In this document: positions 18,501 through 26,585 of the stretch, piece after piece | Numbering within the stretch: position 1 is the first letter of the stretch | Layout: each line of letters begins with the position of its first letter | NCBI RefSeq assembly: GCF_010686755.1 | Contig: NZ_JAAGXA010000011.1 | Location: 62,001 to 126,000, forward strand | Reading direction: 5' to 3' | Length of the DNA stretch: 64,000 bases | From: Nocardioides zeae | GTDB lineage: Bacteria; Actinomycetota; Actinomycetes; Propionibacteriales; Nocardioidaceae | The notes under the pieces: model-generated | The model's database searches: none | What the model was told of the DNA's origin: nothing | Seen by the model: only the letters and a program-made list of their open reading frames with translations | Position numbers and translations under genes: made by a program

Positions 18501-18819
18501 CCCGCAGCTGGGCCTCTACCAGCTGGCGGTCGACACCGGCGCCGCCGATGGCCTGGTGCCGCCCGAGCGCCGGCCGCTGCGCGCAGGGGGCGCCGAGCTC
18601 GTCCAGCTGCGCAAGGAGACGAGGGGCAGCGTCAAGGTGCAGGCGCAGCCGCCGCAGGAGCCGGACGAGACGGGCGTGCGGCTGGTCGAGGCCCAGCTGC
18701 TGCACGCGGCGACGGTGATGCGCTCGGAGCAGTTCGGGGCACGGCCCGGCGGCCACTGCGACACGTGCGCGTTCGTCGCCGTCTGCCCGGCCCGCGGAGC
18801 GGGGACGGTGCTCTCGTGA
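15505..18819 (+). CDS. adnA: ATP-dependent helicase-nuclease subunit AdnA
   Basis: The 1104-residue UvrD-type helicase fused to a RecB-like nuclease matches AdnA of the mycobacterial AdnAB end-resecting motor-nuclease. Walker A is GPGTGKTT (about 66-73), Walker B FVDEYQDTDPGQ, motif III GDPHQSIYAFRGAD, motif V LLTAHRSKGLEW and motif VI FYVACTRAKERL. The C-terminal nuclease has HGFADRLE, VVDLKTGKYPP and QLGLYQL. Cysteines in LTCPLRWFLE and HCDTCAFVAVC are the expected 4Fe-4S ligands. GTG 15505 is chosen because AGGAG lies 5 nt upstream; ATG 15520 is an alternative. GTGA overlap with adnB indicates coupled synthesis of the heterodimer. Confidence 0.9.
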   Translation: MPRAGMPDVVDVVDVGNATRRARGGAGAEAPRRLVRLEGSVTVPRLDEHQQRVVDHPGGPLLVLAGPGTGKTTTLVEAIVDRVENRGVDPSEVLALTFSRKAAEQLRDRVTARLGRTTGAAICSTVHSFAYGLVRRYSPPELYAAPLRLLSAPEQDVVLAELLHDAPEAVRWPDGLNRAVGTRGFTREVQAVLSRAREKGLEPEDLVALGAAHGLGELTAAGHFLEEYLNVLDAHGAIDYADLVRRAVIEAEVHRDELRARFSCVFVDEYQDTDPGQVDLLRALAGDGRDLVAVGDPHQSIYAFRGADVRGILDFPRAFPQADGSPAPVAVLSTTRRFGPRVLRAASSVASRLSLAGSIDPDARRAFAAPVAATGTPRGQVDVLTFDTERAEAEHVADLLRRAHLEDGVPWSEMAVLARSGRATLPALRRSLAAAGVPVEVAADELPLVREPAVAALLAAVDAVVHLETPPGEPGHVDGASVEQLLMSPLAGLDAVEVRGLARHVRAVEKRRVAEAGGAPRASTDLLREAVLVDGALTDPDVPGAAKAAVLGALLRRARARLDDGGTAEEVLWELWDGTSWPERLRRSALRGGPAARRAHRDLDALCALFDAAAKLEEQRGHSGVAGFVATLSAQEIPGDSLADRGVRGEAVRLLTAHRSKGLEWRVVVVAHVQEEGWPDLRRRASLLGPDRIGRREDGLLPPPGVREALMEERRLFYVACTRAKERLVVTAVRSGDDDGEQPSRFLAETGMPVLHRAGRPGRPLSMAGMVAHLRRTAADPDRPDAVRRAAARRLARLAAAQDEQGRPLARGADPGTWWGTRGLTHAETPVRPADEPLRISASTLGSVLTCPLRWFLEREAGGSQVSSASQGFGLVLHALAEKVARGELPASPERVDELMAHVDEVWPQLSFRTPWSGARERTEARAALLRFLRWHTRPDARALIGVEQALRAEVVLGGERIVVHGFADRLELDDQHRVVVVDLKTGKYPPTAAEVAEHPQLGLYQLAVDTGAADGLVPPERRPLRAGGAELVQLRKETRGSVKVQAQPPQEPDETGVRLVEAQLLHAATVMRSEQFGARPGGHCDTCAFVAVCPARGAGTVLS

Positions 18820-21800
18820 CCGCGCGCGAGCCGATCGCGATCCCCGACCCGCGCACGCTGCAGCGGGTGATGAAGGCCGACTTCCCGGTCAGCGACGAGC
18901 AGTGGGAGGCGGTCAGCGCCCCGCTGGAGCCGGCGGTCGTCGTCGCCGGAGCGGGGTCGGGCAAGACGACGCTGATGGCGGCGCGGGTGGTCTACCTCGT
19001 CGCCACCGGCCAGGTGCGCCCCGAGCAGGTGCTCGGCCTCACCTTCACCACCAAGGCGGCGCGCGAGCTGTCGGTGCGGGTGCGCGACGCGCTCGAGGTG
19101 GCGGGGTACGGCGCGGGCGACCCCGGTCCCGCGTCCGACGACGAGGCGGAGTTGCTCGAGCCCACGGTCGCCACCTACAACGCCTACGCCGCTTCGCTGC
19201 TCACGGAGCACGGGCTGCGGATCGGGCACGAGCCCGACACGCGCGTGATGGCGGACGCCTCGCGCTACCAGCTCGCGGAGCGGGTGGTGCTGCGCCACCG
19301 GCGTCCCGTCGAGCTGCTGAGCGACCACCCCGCGACCGTGGTCGGCAACATCGTGGCCCTGGAGGGCGCGTTGTCGGAGCACCTCGTGACGCCGGCCGAC
19401 GTGCGGGCCTTCCACGCCCGCGAGGTGCCGCGCTTCGAGGCGAGCCTCGCGACGTCGCGGGCGAAGAAGCCGATCGAGGAGGTGCTCCACGCGATCCGCC
19501 GGCGCGAGGAGCTGCTCGACCTCGTGGAGGAGTACCAGGCGCTGAAGGCCCGCCTGGGGCTCATGGACTTCTCCGACCAGATCGCCCTGACCGCGCGCCT
19601 CGCCGACGAGCACGCGGACGTGGGACAGGTCGAGCGGGACAAGTTCGCCGTCGTGCTGCTGGACGAGTACCAGGACACCTCGGTCGCGCAGGCCCTCCTG
19701 CTGAGCCGGCTCTTCTCGGGGCCGGACGCGGCTCGCGGCCGTGGGCACGCGGTGACCGCGGTCGGCGACCCCAACCAGGCCATCTACGGCTGGCGCGGGG
19801 CCTCCGTCTCCAACATCCTGGGCTTCGGGTCCGACTTCCCGACCGCCGACGGCCGCAGCGACGTGGCGACGTACACCTTGACGGTCAACCGGCGCTCCGA
19901 CCGGCGCATCCTCGCGTCCGCCAACCACCTCGCCGGGCCGCTCTACGCGGCGTACGCCGGGGTGCGTCCCCTGCGGCCGCCGCCCGAGGCGGCGGACGGG
20001 ACGGTGCGGGTCGCCGTCCACGACACGTACGACGACGAGCTCGCCTGGCTCGCCGACGAGGTGCTCGCCGTGCACGGCCGGGGCACCGCGTGGGCGGAGA
20101 TCGGCGTGCTGACGCGCGACAACAAGCACGCCGCGGACGTCTTCGACGCCCTCACGGCGCGCGAGGTCCCGGTCGAGATCGTCGGCCTCGCCGGCCTGCT
20201 GCGGCTGCCCGAGGTGGCCGAGGTGGTGGCGACGCTGACCCTCCTCCACGACCTCACCGCCAACGCCGCTGCCCTCACCCTGCTGATGGGTCCCCGCTGG
20301 GCGATCGGGCCCCGCGACCTCGCGATCCTCGGGCGCCGTGCCCACGACCTGGCGGCGGGCGACGACACGGGGCCGCGCGCCGCGGTGGCCGACTCGTTGG
20401 CCGCGGCGGTCGAGGGGGCCGACCCGACCGAGCTGTCGTCCCTCTGCGACGCCCTGGAGTCGCCGGGGGAGGCGCCGGACTACGCCTACTCGGCGGCGGC
20501 CCGCACCCGCATCGGCCTCCTCGCCGGGGAGCTGCGGATGCTGCGCACCCACGTGGGGGAGCCGCTCCTCGACCTCGTGCGGCGCATCATCGACACCTGC
20601 GGGATCGACGTCGAGCTGGCGAGCGCGACGTCGCCGTCCGCGGCGGCGCGGCGGGACAACCTGGACATCTTCGTGCGGGCGGTGGCCGACTTCCAGGCGA
20701 TCGACGGTGACGTCAGCCTGGGGGCGTTGCTGGCCTACCTCAGCGCGGAGGACGAGATGGGCACCGGTCTCGACGTGGCGACGCCGACCGAGGCGGACTC
20801 GGTGAAGCTGCTGACCGTCCACCGGGCGAAGGGCCTCGAGTGGGACGTCGTGTTCCTCGTCGGCGTGGGGGAGGACAAGTTCCCCACGAAGCAGACCCGC
20901 ACCCAGTGGATCACCGGCCCTTCCGTGCTGCCGTCACCGCTGCGGGGCGACGCGCGGGACGTGCCGCAGCTCGCCGGCTACGAGAAGCCCGACCTCGAGG
21001 GTTTGCGCGAGGCCGCCCGGGCGCACGAGGCGATGGAGGAGCTGCGGCTGGGCTACGTCGCGTTCACCCGTGCGCGCCACGAGCTGGTCGCCTCGGCCTA
21101 CCTGTGGACGGAGACCCGGGCCTCCCCGGTCGGACCGTCGCCCTACCTGCAGCCCCTGGTGGCGGTGCTCCAGGACGCGGGCCGGGAGCCGGAGCGTTGG
21201 GTCGAGCGGCCCGAGAAGGGGACGCCGAACCCCCTCAAGGCCGAACGCCCGCCCGTGCCGTGGCCCGTCACCGAGCACACCACCGAGGCGGAGCGCCGCA
21301 TCGCGACGGCGGCAGTGGTGCTGGCGGAGCAGCGTCGCCTCGCCGACGGCGAGACCGGCCCGGAGGACGACGCGGACCTCGACCTGGTCGGCATCGCCGA
21401 GGCCGCCGAGTGGGACGACGAGATCGATCGCCTGCTCGCCGAGGCGCGTCGTGACAGCCGCCCGGTCCTCGAGGTCCCCGTGCCGTCGAGCCTGTCGGCG
21501 ACCTCGCTCGCCCGGCTCCGCGACGACCCCGAGGTGATGGCCGGCGAGCTGGCGCGGCCGATGCCGCGTCCGCCCTCGACGACCGCCCGGTTCGGCACGC
21601 GCTTCCACGGCTGGGTCGAGGCGCGCTTCGGCCAGCAGGACCTCTTCGCGGAGGAGGAGGTCTGGGGCCAGGGCGACGCCGACATCGACGGCGACGAGGA
21701 CCTGGCGGAGGTGGTCGCCGCCTTCGAGGCGGGGCCGTTCGCGGACCGGCCGCCGCACGCGACGGAGGCGCCGTTCGCGCTCGTGCTCGCGGGCCAGGTC

Positions 21801-22061
21801 GTGCGCGGTCGCATCGACGCGGTCTACGCGGAGCCGGCGGGCTCCGACGCGGACTTCCTCGTGGTCGACTGGAAGACCGGTCGGTCGGGTCGCGCCGACC
21901 CGATGCAGCTGGCGGTCTACCGCCTCGCCTGGGCGGAGCTCCACGGACTGCCCCCCGAACGGGTGCGGGCCGCGTTCTGCTGGGTACGCACGGGCCAGCT
22001 CGTCGAGCCGCGCTCGCTGCCCGACCGAGCGGCGCTGGAACGACTGGTCACCGACCTGTAG
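18816..22061 (+). CDS. adnB: ATP-dependent helicase-nuclease subunit AdnB
   Basis: The 1081-residue partner subunit has Walker A AGAGSGKTT (44-52), LLDEYQDTSVAQ, GDPNQAIYGWRGAS, KLLTVHRAKGLEWD and LGYVAFTRARHEL, so the motor is complete. The C-terminal RecB-type nuclease shows GTRFHGWVEARF, GRIDAVYAE and VVDWKTG followed by MQLAVYRLA, with the acidic and lysine residues in place. AdnAB processes DNA double-strand ends in actinobacteria. The frame is open for 2 kb upstream, but GTG 18816 overlaps the adnA stop (GTGA) and precedes the first conserved residues. Confidence 0.9.
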   Translation: MTAREPIAIPDPRTLQRVMKADFPVSDEQWEAVSAPLEPAVVVAGAGSGKTTLMAARVVYLVATGQVRPEQVLGLTFTTKAARELSVRVRDALEVAGYGAGDPGPASDDEAELLEPTVATYNAYAASLLTEHGLRIGHEPDTRVMADASRYQLAERVVLRHRRPVELLSDHPATVVGNIVALEGALSEHLVTPADVRAFHAREVPRFEASLATSRAKKPIEEVLHAIRRREELLDLVEEYQALKARLGLMDFSDQIALTARLADEHADVGQVERDKFAVVLLDEYQDTSVAQALLLSRLFSGPDAARGRGHAVTAVGDPNQAIYGWRGASVSNILGFGSDFPTADGRSDVATYTLTVNRRSDRRILASANHLAGPLYAAYAGVRPLRPPPEAADGTVRVAVHDTYDDELAWLADEVLAVHGRGTAWAEIGVLTRDNKHAADVFDALTAREVPVEIVGLAGLLRLPEVAEVVATLTLLHDLTANAAALTLLMGPRWAIGPRDLAILGRRAHDLAAGDDTGPRAAVADSLAAAVEGADPTELSSLCDALESPGEAPDYAYSAAARTRIGLLAGELRMLRTHVGEPLLDLVRRIIDTCGIDVELASATSPSAAARRDNLDIFVRAVADFQAIDGDVSLGALLAYLSAEDEMGTGLDVATPTEADSVKLLTVHRAKGLEWDVVFLVGVGEDKFPTKQTRTQWITGPSVLPSPLRGDARDVPQLAGYEKPDLEGLREAARAHEAMEELRLGYVAFTRARHELVASAYLWTETRASPVGPSPYLQPLVAVLQDAGREPERWVERPEKGTPNPLKAERPPVPWPVTEHTTEAERRIATAAVVLAEQRRLADGETGPEDDADLDLVGIAEAAEWDDEIDRLLAEARRDSRPVLEVPVPSSLSATSLARLRDDPEVMAGELARPMPRPPSTTARFGTRFHGWVEARFGQQDLFAEEEVWGQGDADIDGDEDLAEVVAAFEAGPFADRPPHATEAPFALVLAGQVVRGRIDAVYAEPAGSDADFLVVDWKTGRSGRADPMQLAVYRLAWAELHGLPPERVRAAFCWVRTGQLVEPRSLPDRAALERLVTDL

Positions 22062-22080
22062 GCGCTCGGGCCCACCGCCG

Positions 22081-22086
22081 TAGGCT
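22081..22086 (+). promoter_or_regulatory. -10 element (TAGGCT) of a probable leaderless promoter for nudC
   Basis: TAGGCT is separated from the GTG start of nudC by 6 nt, with no Shine-Dalgarno between. Confidence 0.55.
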
Positions 22087-22092
22087 CGCGGG

Positions 22093-23049
22093 GTGAATGA
22101 CCGCGTCGACGACTCCCGTCCGCTCCCGCAGGTGGCCCTCTCCTCCTTCGCGCACGACCGCCACGGCCTCGAGCGCACCGACGCCGACTGGCTGGCGCGG
22201 GCGTGGTCGGACCCGACGACGCGCGTTCTCGCGATCGCCGGCAACCGCATGCTGGTGCGCGACGGCGCCCCGGCGTGGCTCCCGGTCGCCGAGCTCCCGG
22301 CCGTCGCGCAGGAGGAGGGCGCGCTGCGCCTCCTCGTCGGGGAGCACGAGGGGGCGACGTACTTCGCCGCCGTGGTCGACCCCGCCCGCGCGCCGCACCC
22401 CGCCGAGCAGTGGCAGGGCACGCGCGACGTGCTGGAGGCGGTGCTGGAGTCCGAGCGGGGACCGCTGCTGCTCCACGCGATGGGGATGGCGGAGTGGCAC
22501 TGGGCCACCCGGTTCTGCGTGCGCTGCGGCGGCCCGCTGACGGCCTCGCACGCCGGTCACGTGCTCGTCTGCTCGTCGAAGAAGGGGTGCGGGCGGCAGC
22601 ACTTCCCCCGCACCGACCCGGCCGTCATCATGCTCGTCACCGACGGGGAGCCGGGCAGCCCCGAGGAACGCTGCCTGCTGGGGCACGCCCAGGTGTGGCC
22701 CGAGGGGCGGTACTCCACGCTGGCGGGCTTCGTCGAGCCCGGCGAGACGTTCGAGGACGCCGTGCGGCGCGAGGTGCAGGAGGAGACCGGCGTCGGGGTC
22801 GGCGCGGTGACCTACGTCGGCAACCAGCCGTGGCCGCTGCCCGCCAGCCTGATGATCGGCTTCCGGGCACGGGCCGCCACGACGGCGATCGACGTCGACG
22901 GGGCCGAGATCGCCCACGCGGCGTGGTTCACCCGCGACGACATCGCGCGCGGGCTCGCCGACGGCTCGCTCCTGCTGCCGGGCCCGGTGTCCATCTCCCA
23001 CGCGCTCATCCAGGGCTGGTACGGCGCGCCCCTCGCCACCAGCTGGTGA
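22093..23049 (+). CDS. nudC: NAD(+) diphosphatase / RNA deNADding Nudix hydrolase NudC
   Basis: The 318-residue protein has an N-terminal NUDIX-like domain, a zinc ribbon (CVRCGG ... CSSKKGCGRQHFPR) and a C-terminal Nudix domain with the box GFVEPGETFEDAVRREVQEETGV. The NudC-specific downstream motif NQPWPLPASLMIGF corresponds to SQPWPFPxS; here the first Ser is Asn and Phe is Leu. It hydrolyses NADH/NAD to NMNH/NMN and AMP, and NudC enzymes remove NAD caps from RNA. In mycobacteria nudC lies downstream of adnAB, as here. Confidence 0.92.
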   Translation: MNDRVDDSRPLPQVALSSFAHDRHGLERTDADWLARAWSDPTTRVLAIAGNRMLVRDGAPAWLPVAELPAVAQEEGALRLLVGEHEGATYFAAVVDPARAPHPAEQWQGTRDVLEAVLESERGPLLLHAMGMAEWHWATRFCVRCGGPLTASHAGHVLVCSSKKGCGRQHFPRTDPAVIMLVTDGEPGSPEERCLLGHAQVWPEGRYSTLAGFVEPGETFEDAVRREVQEETGVGVGAVTYVGNQPWPLPASLMIGFRARAATTAIDVDGAEIAHAAWFTRDDIARGLADGSLLLPGPVSISHALIQGWYGAPLATSW

Positions 23050-23104
23050 CGAGGGGCGGGTCGGCTCGGGTCGGCTCGGGTCGTGCCCGGGGGGACCTGC
23101 GCGC

Positions 23105-23356
23105 TCAGCCGGCGAGGGCGGCGAGCTTCTCCTTGACCTGGGCCAGGCTCGGGTTCGTCTGGGCGGAGCCGTCGGAGTAGACGAGCGTCGGCACGGTCTG
23201 GTTGCCGTTGTTGACCTTCTCGACGAGCTCGGCCGCGTCGGGCTGCTGCTCGATGTCGACCACGTCGTAGGTGATGCCCTCGCGGTCGAGCTGCCCGCGC
23301 AGGCGGTGGCAGTAGCCACACCACGGCGTGCTGTACATCGTGAAGGTCGCGCTCAT
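23105..23356 (-). CDS. mrx1: Mycoredoxin (glutaredoxin-like)
   Basis: The 83-residue thioredoxin-fold protein has the redox motif CGYC in STPWCGYCHRLRGQL and the cis-Pro motif QTVPTLVYSDG. Mycoredoxin reduces mycothiol mixed disulfides in actinobacteria, the equivalent of glutaredoxin with glutathione. It is convergent with nudC and lies next to uvrD2, the same order as mycobacterial Rv3199c-Rv3198A-Rv3198c (recalled). ATG 23356 has GAGGGG about 9 nt upstream. Confidence 0.9.
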   Translation of the reverse strand: MSATFTMYSTPWCGYCHRLRGQLDREGITYDVVDIEQQPDAAELVEKVNNGNQTVPTLVYSDGSAQTNPSLAQVKEKLAALAG

Positions 23357-23490
23357 GAGACTTGCCCCTCGGATCGGTGGTGGATGGTCGTGCAGGCGTC
23401 AACAATCAGCGCCACGCCGATCATCCCGCACCGACCCTGAGGCCGGTGACGCCCCTCGCCGCGGGTGCGCTGGTGCGCGGGGCGGTCGTC

Positions 23491-23688
23491 GGACGGCCGC
23501 TGGGCCATGAAATGTGCAGCCGGGGTCGGTCCCGGGCCACGCCGGGTGCACCAACCGCACAGTGCTCGCCCCCGGCGGGGCGGCGTCCCCGACCCCCGCC
23601 GCGGACGTCATGCGGTGCGGCGTCCGTGCCCCCCTCGCGGACGTCATGCGGTGCGGTGCCCCCGGCCACCGGGATGCATGACGTCCGG
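23491..23688. repeat. Palindromic interspersed repeat, copy 1 (198 bp)
   Basis: It begins GGACGGCCGCTGGGCCATG and ends GCATGACGTCCGG. It matches copy 2 almost throughout but carries an internal 36-bp tandem duplication: the 20-mer starting GCGGACGTCATGCGG occurs at 23601-23620 and again at 23637-23656. The right end folds into a hairpin, with arms CGGACGTCATGC and GCATGACGTCCG (12 bp) and a nested CCCGG/CCGGG stem in the loop. This resembles REP/BIME-type elements. Confidence 0.7.
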
Positions 23689-23720
23689 GTGAGGGGCCGG
23701 GGTGTGAGTGGGTCGGGGTG

Positions 23721-23820
23721 TGGGTCGTCGGGTGGCGGGTGGGTCGTCGCGTGGCGGGTGGGTCCGCCGGGGGTGGCCGGGCGTGGCCGGGCGTGGCCGG
23801 GCGTGGCCGGGTGGGGCCGG
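23721..23820. repeat. G-rich tandem arrays (19-bp and 10-bp units)
   Basis: Two 19-bp units starting TGGGTCGTCG (23721-23739, 23740-23758) and a partial third are followed by about four 10-bp GTGGCCGGGC units up to 23820. They sit exactly between the two palindromic repeat copies. Such arrays are prone to slippage and could form G-quadruplex-like structures on the plus strand. Confidence 0.65.
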
Positions 23821-23980
23821 ACGGCCGCTGGACCACGAAATGTGCAGCTGGGGTCGGTCCCGGGCGACGCCGGGTGCACCAACCGCACAGTGCTCGCGCC
23901 CGGCGGGGCGGCGTCCCCGACCCCCGCCGCGGAGGTCATGCGGTGCGGTGCCCCCGGCCGCCGGGACGCATGACGTCCGG
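23819..23980. repeat. Palindromic interspersed repeat, copy 2 (162 bp)
   Basis: Same orientation as copy 1 and shorter by exactly the 36-bp duplicated unit. The left arm of the terminal hairpin has one mismatch (GGAGGTCATGC against GCATGACGTCC). Shared blocks include AAATGTGCAG, GTGCACCAACCGCACAGTGC and GGCGGGGCGGCGTCCCC. Confidence 0.7.
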
Positions 23981-24069
23981 CGCCCGGGCACCGCGCACGC
24001 AGGACTGTCACCGGCGGCGTCTAAGGTCGGCGACGCCTGCACGTCGTTGACCTCGGAGGACCACCCACC

Positions 24070-26166
24070 ATGCCTGCCACGCCGTCGCCCGAGGCGCTGC
24101 TCGCCGCGCTCGACCCGGAGCAGCGTGCCGTCGCCGAGGCGCTCCGCGGTCCCGTGCGGGTGCTCGCGGGGGCCGGCACCGGCAAGACGCGCGCGATCAC
24201 CCATCGGATCGCGTACGGCGTGGCGTCGGGGGTCTACGCGCCGACCGAGGTGCTGGCCGTGACCTTCACGACCCGGGCTGCGGGGGAGATGCGCACCCGT
24301 CTGCGCGACCTCGGGGCGCCGGGGGTCCAGGCGCGCACCTTCCACTCGGCGGCGCTGCGGCAGCTGCGCTACTTCTGGCCCCGCGTCCACGGCACCGAGC
24401 TGCCCGAGCTGGTGCAGTCGAAGCTCGGCATCATCGGTCCGGCGGCCCGCCGCCTGCGGATCGGCACCGATGCGGCCCTGTTGCGCGACCTCGCCGGCGA
24501 GGTCGAGTGGGCCAAGGTCAGCAACGTGTCGCCGGAGAGCTACGAGCGGATCGCCCCGGCGCGTGGCCGGTCCGTCAACGGGCTCGACGCCGCGTCGGTC
24601 GCCCGTCTCCTCGATTCCTACGAGGAGACGAAGCGCGCGCAGGGTCGCATGGACATGGAGGACGTCCTGCTCTGGACCGCCGGGCTCCTGGCGGAGGACG
24701 AGCGGGTCGCCGCGCAGGTGCGCCGGCAGTACCGGTGGTTCGTCGTCGACGAGTTCCAGGACGTCTCGCCGCTGCAGCACGCGTTGCTCGAGCTGTGGCT
24801 CGGTGGCCGCGACGAGGTGTGCGTGGTGGGCGATCCCGCGCAGACGATCTACAGCTTCGCGGGCGCGGACGCGACGTACCTGCGTGACTTCCACAAGAAC
24901 CGCGACGGCGTGACGTCGGTCGAGCTGGTGCGCAACTACCGGTCGACGCCCCAGATCGTGGGGGCCGCCAACAGCCTGCTCGCGGGCACGTCGAGCGCCG
25001 GGGTGCGGCTCCGCGCCCAGCGCGAGGCCGGGCCTGAGATCAGCACGCGTCTCCTCCCCGACGAGGTCGCCGAGGCGGAGGCCGCGGCCGCCGAGGTGGT
25101 GCGGCTGCGCGACGCCGGCACCTCGCTCGCCGAGATCGCGATCCTCTTCCGCATCAACGCGCAGTCGGAGGTCTTCGAGGAGGCCCTGGCGGCTCGCCAG
25201 GTGCCCTACGTCATCCGCGGCGCGGCTCGCTTCTTCGACCGCCCGGAGGTCCGCCAGGCCGTGACGCTGCTCCGCGGCACGGCGCGCTCGGGTGCCGAGG
25301 ACGGCCTGGTCGAGGGCGTTCGCGGGGCGCTCGCCAGCATGGGCTGGGCGCCCACGCCTCCCGAGGCGCGCGGCCAGACGCGCGACCGCTGGGAGTCCCT
25401 CCAGGCGCTGGTGGACCTCGCGGAGTCGGTGCGGGCGGCCGACACCTCGACCACGCTGGCTGCGTTCGTCGAGGACCTCGAGCGGCGCGCTGCGGAGCAG
25501 CACGCCCCCGTGGCCGACGGCGTCACCCTCGCGACCCTCCACGCCGCCAAGGGCCTCGAGTGGGACGTCGTGCTGCTCTGCGGCATCCACGACGGCGCGC
25601 TCCCGATCACGTACGCCGAGGGTCCCGCCGCCATCGAGGAGGAACGCCGCCTGCTCTACGTGGGCATCACCCGGGCTCGACGGGAGCTGTTGATCTCCTG
25701 GGCGAGCGCCCGGCAGCCGGGCGGGCGCGGGTCCCGCAAGCCGTCGCGGTTCCTCCGGCCGATCGCGCCGAGCGCCTTCGACGAGCAGGCCGGTCCCGGC
25801 GGCGGGGGGCGGAGCAAGAAGACGTCCCGCAAGGCCGTCCACTGCCGCGAGTGCGGCAAGCCCCTCGACACGGCCGCCGAGAAGAAGATCGGCCGCTGCA
25901 GCGACTGCCCGTCGTCCTACGACGAGGAGGTCTTCGAGCGCCTGCGCGACTGGCGCCGGCAGCGGGCGGCTGCGGAGAGCGTCCCGGCCTACGTCCTGTT
26001 CACCGACGCCTCGCTGCAGCTGGTGGCGGAATACCTGCCGCGCACGCCCGAGTCGCTCCTCAAGGTCAACGGAGTGGGGCGTTCCAAGCTCGAGAAGTAC
26101 GGCGACGACGTGCTCGCGGTCGTCGCGGGGGAGGCTCCGCCGGGGCTGGCGGACGACCCGTCGTGA
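24070..26166 (+). CDS. uvrD2: ATP-dependent DNA helicase UvrD2
   Basis: The 698-residue superfamily 1A helicase has Walker A GAGTGKT (34-40), FVVDEFQDVSPLQ, GDPAQTIYSFAGAD, LATLHAAKGLEWD and LYVGITRARREL. The C-terminus has the UvrD2-specific tetracysteine module (CRECGKPL ... CSDCPSSY) followed by an HRDC domain (AESVPAYVLFTDASLQLVAEYLP ... LKVNGVGRSKLEKYGDDVLAVV). In mycobacteria UvrD2 is an essential DNA-unwinding enzyme. ATG 24070 follows CGGAGG by about 9 nt. It is immediately upstream of the whiB7 leader. Confidence 0.93.
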   Translation: MPATPSPEALLAALDPEQRAVAEALRGPVRVLAGAGTGKTRAITHRIAYGVASGVYAPTEVLAVTFTTRAAGEMRTRLRDLGAPGVQARTFHSAALRQLRYFWPRVHGTELPELVQSKLGIIGPAARRLRIGTDAALLRDLAGEVEWAKVSNVSPESYERIAPARGRSVNGLDAASVARLLDSYEETKRAQGRMDMEDVLLWTAGLLAEDERVAAQVRRQYRWFVVDEFQDVSPLQHALLELWLGGRDEVCVVGDPAQTIYSFAGADATYLRDFHKNRDGVTSVELVRNYRSTPQIVGAANSLLAGTSSAGVRLRAQREAGPEISTRLLPDEVAEAEAAAAEVVRLRDAGTSLAEIAILFRINAQSEVFEEALAARQVPYVIRGAARFFDRPEVRQAVTLLRGTARSGAEDGLVEGVRGALASMGWAPTPPEARGQTRDRWESLQALVDLAESVRAADTSTTLAAFVEDLERRAAEQHAPVADGVTLATLHAAKGLEWDVVLLCGIHDGALPITYAEGPAAIEEERRLLYVGITRARRELLISWASARQPGGRGSRKPSRFLRPIAPSAFDEQAGPGGGGRSKKTSRKAVHCRECGKPLDTAAEKKIGRCSDCPSSYDEEVFERLRDWRRQRAAAESVPAYVLFTDASLQLVAEYLPRTPESLLKVNGVGRSKLEKYGDDVLAVVAGEAPPGLADDPS

Positions 26167-26176
26167 AATGAGTCAG

Positions 26177-26214
26177 AAAATGAATTGCCCATGACAGAAC
26201 TGCCGGGGTAGCGT
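26177..26214 (+). promoter_or_regulatory. whiB7 promoter with AT-rich WhiB7-binding element
   Basis: AAAATGAA (26177-26184) directly abuts a -35 TTGCCC (26185-26190). After an 18-bp spacer comes a -10 TAGCGT (26209-26214). An AT-rich patch immediately upstream of the -35 is the hallmark of WhiB7-activated promoters in mycobacteria, where the AT-hook binds. The arrangement predicts autoregulation and a transcript start near 26221, giving a leader of about 460 nt. Confidence 0.7.
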
Positions 26215-26294
26215 CACCCGCAGTCCTGACCGCACCGCGCATCCCGGCCCTGGCACGGCCCGCGCACGAGAAGCAACCTGAGGAGGTGGCATCC

Positions 26295-26585
26295 ATGGAG
26301 ATCTACACCAGCACCACGTGGCAGCAGTCGAACGACGCTGCGTGCGTCCTCGGAGGCCACCGTGCCCCGGTTGCCCTCGGCGCCGTCGTGGCGTCCGCGG
26401 GTGACGTGCGTCTGCGTGCGGGCGACCGCGGCATCGCGGCGATCGCTGCCGCGGCGGAGCCGATGGGCGCGAAGGCCCGTGCCTTCGACGCGCCCGAGGC
26501 GTTCGACGCGACCTACGCGTTCGGAGGGTTCGACGCGTTCGCCGCCCCCGCCACGCGGACCCACGCCTGGAGACCACCGGTCTGA
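26295..26585 (+). CDS. Upstream reading frame (leader peptide) in the whiB7 5' region
   Basis: A 96-codon frame (MEIYTSTTWQQSND...) has a strong AGGAGG 9 nt upstream and ends 23 nt before the terminator stem upstream of whiB7. The peptide is Ala-rich with repeated A-F-D-A/G-F-D-A segments and no recognised domain. Known whiB7/wblC leaders contain upstream frames whose translation decides attenuation. This one is probably such a sensor rather than a functional protein. A stable product cannot be excluded. Confidence 0.6.
   Translation: MEIYTSTTWQQSNDAACVLGGHRAPVALGAVVASAGDVRLRAGDRGIAAIAAAAEPMGAKARAFDAPEAFDATYAFGGFDAFAAPATRTHAWRPPV

Larger units (their letters stand above)
23357..24069. other. 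Long repeat-rich intergenic region between mycoredoxin and uvrD2
   Basis: About 710 bp without a credible gene. Open frames here are G/C-driven and low in complexity. It contains two copies of a palindromic repeat (23491-23688, 23819-23980), G-rich tandem arrays (23721-23820), and at the right end a TAAGGT hexamer (24022-24027) and a GGAGG that probably serve uvrD2. Confidence 0.6.

Noticed and set aside
16734..18815. Very long upstream extension of the adnB frame
   Set aside because: The extension lies out of frame within adnA and reads Arg/Gly-rich. The GTG at 18816 overlaps the adnA stop and homology starts there.
23601..23656. 36-bp spaced repeat considered as a CRISPR unit
   Set aside because: Only two units, the spacer-like 16 bp is not unique sequence of normal length, and no cas genes are present.
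23362..24011. Open frames on both strands in the mycoredoxin-uvrD2 gap
   Set aside because: They translate repeats of low complexity, change frame across the tandem arrays and lack ribosome binding sites. The stretch is better described as repeat DNA.
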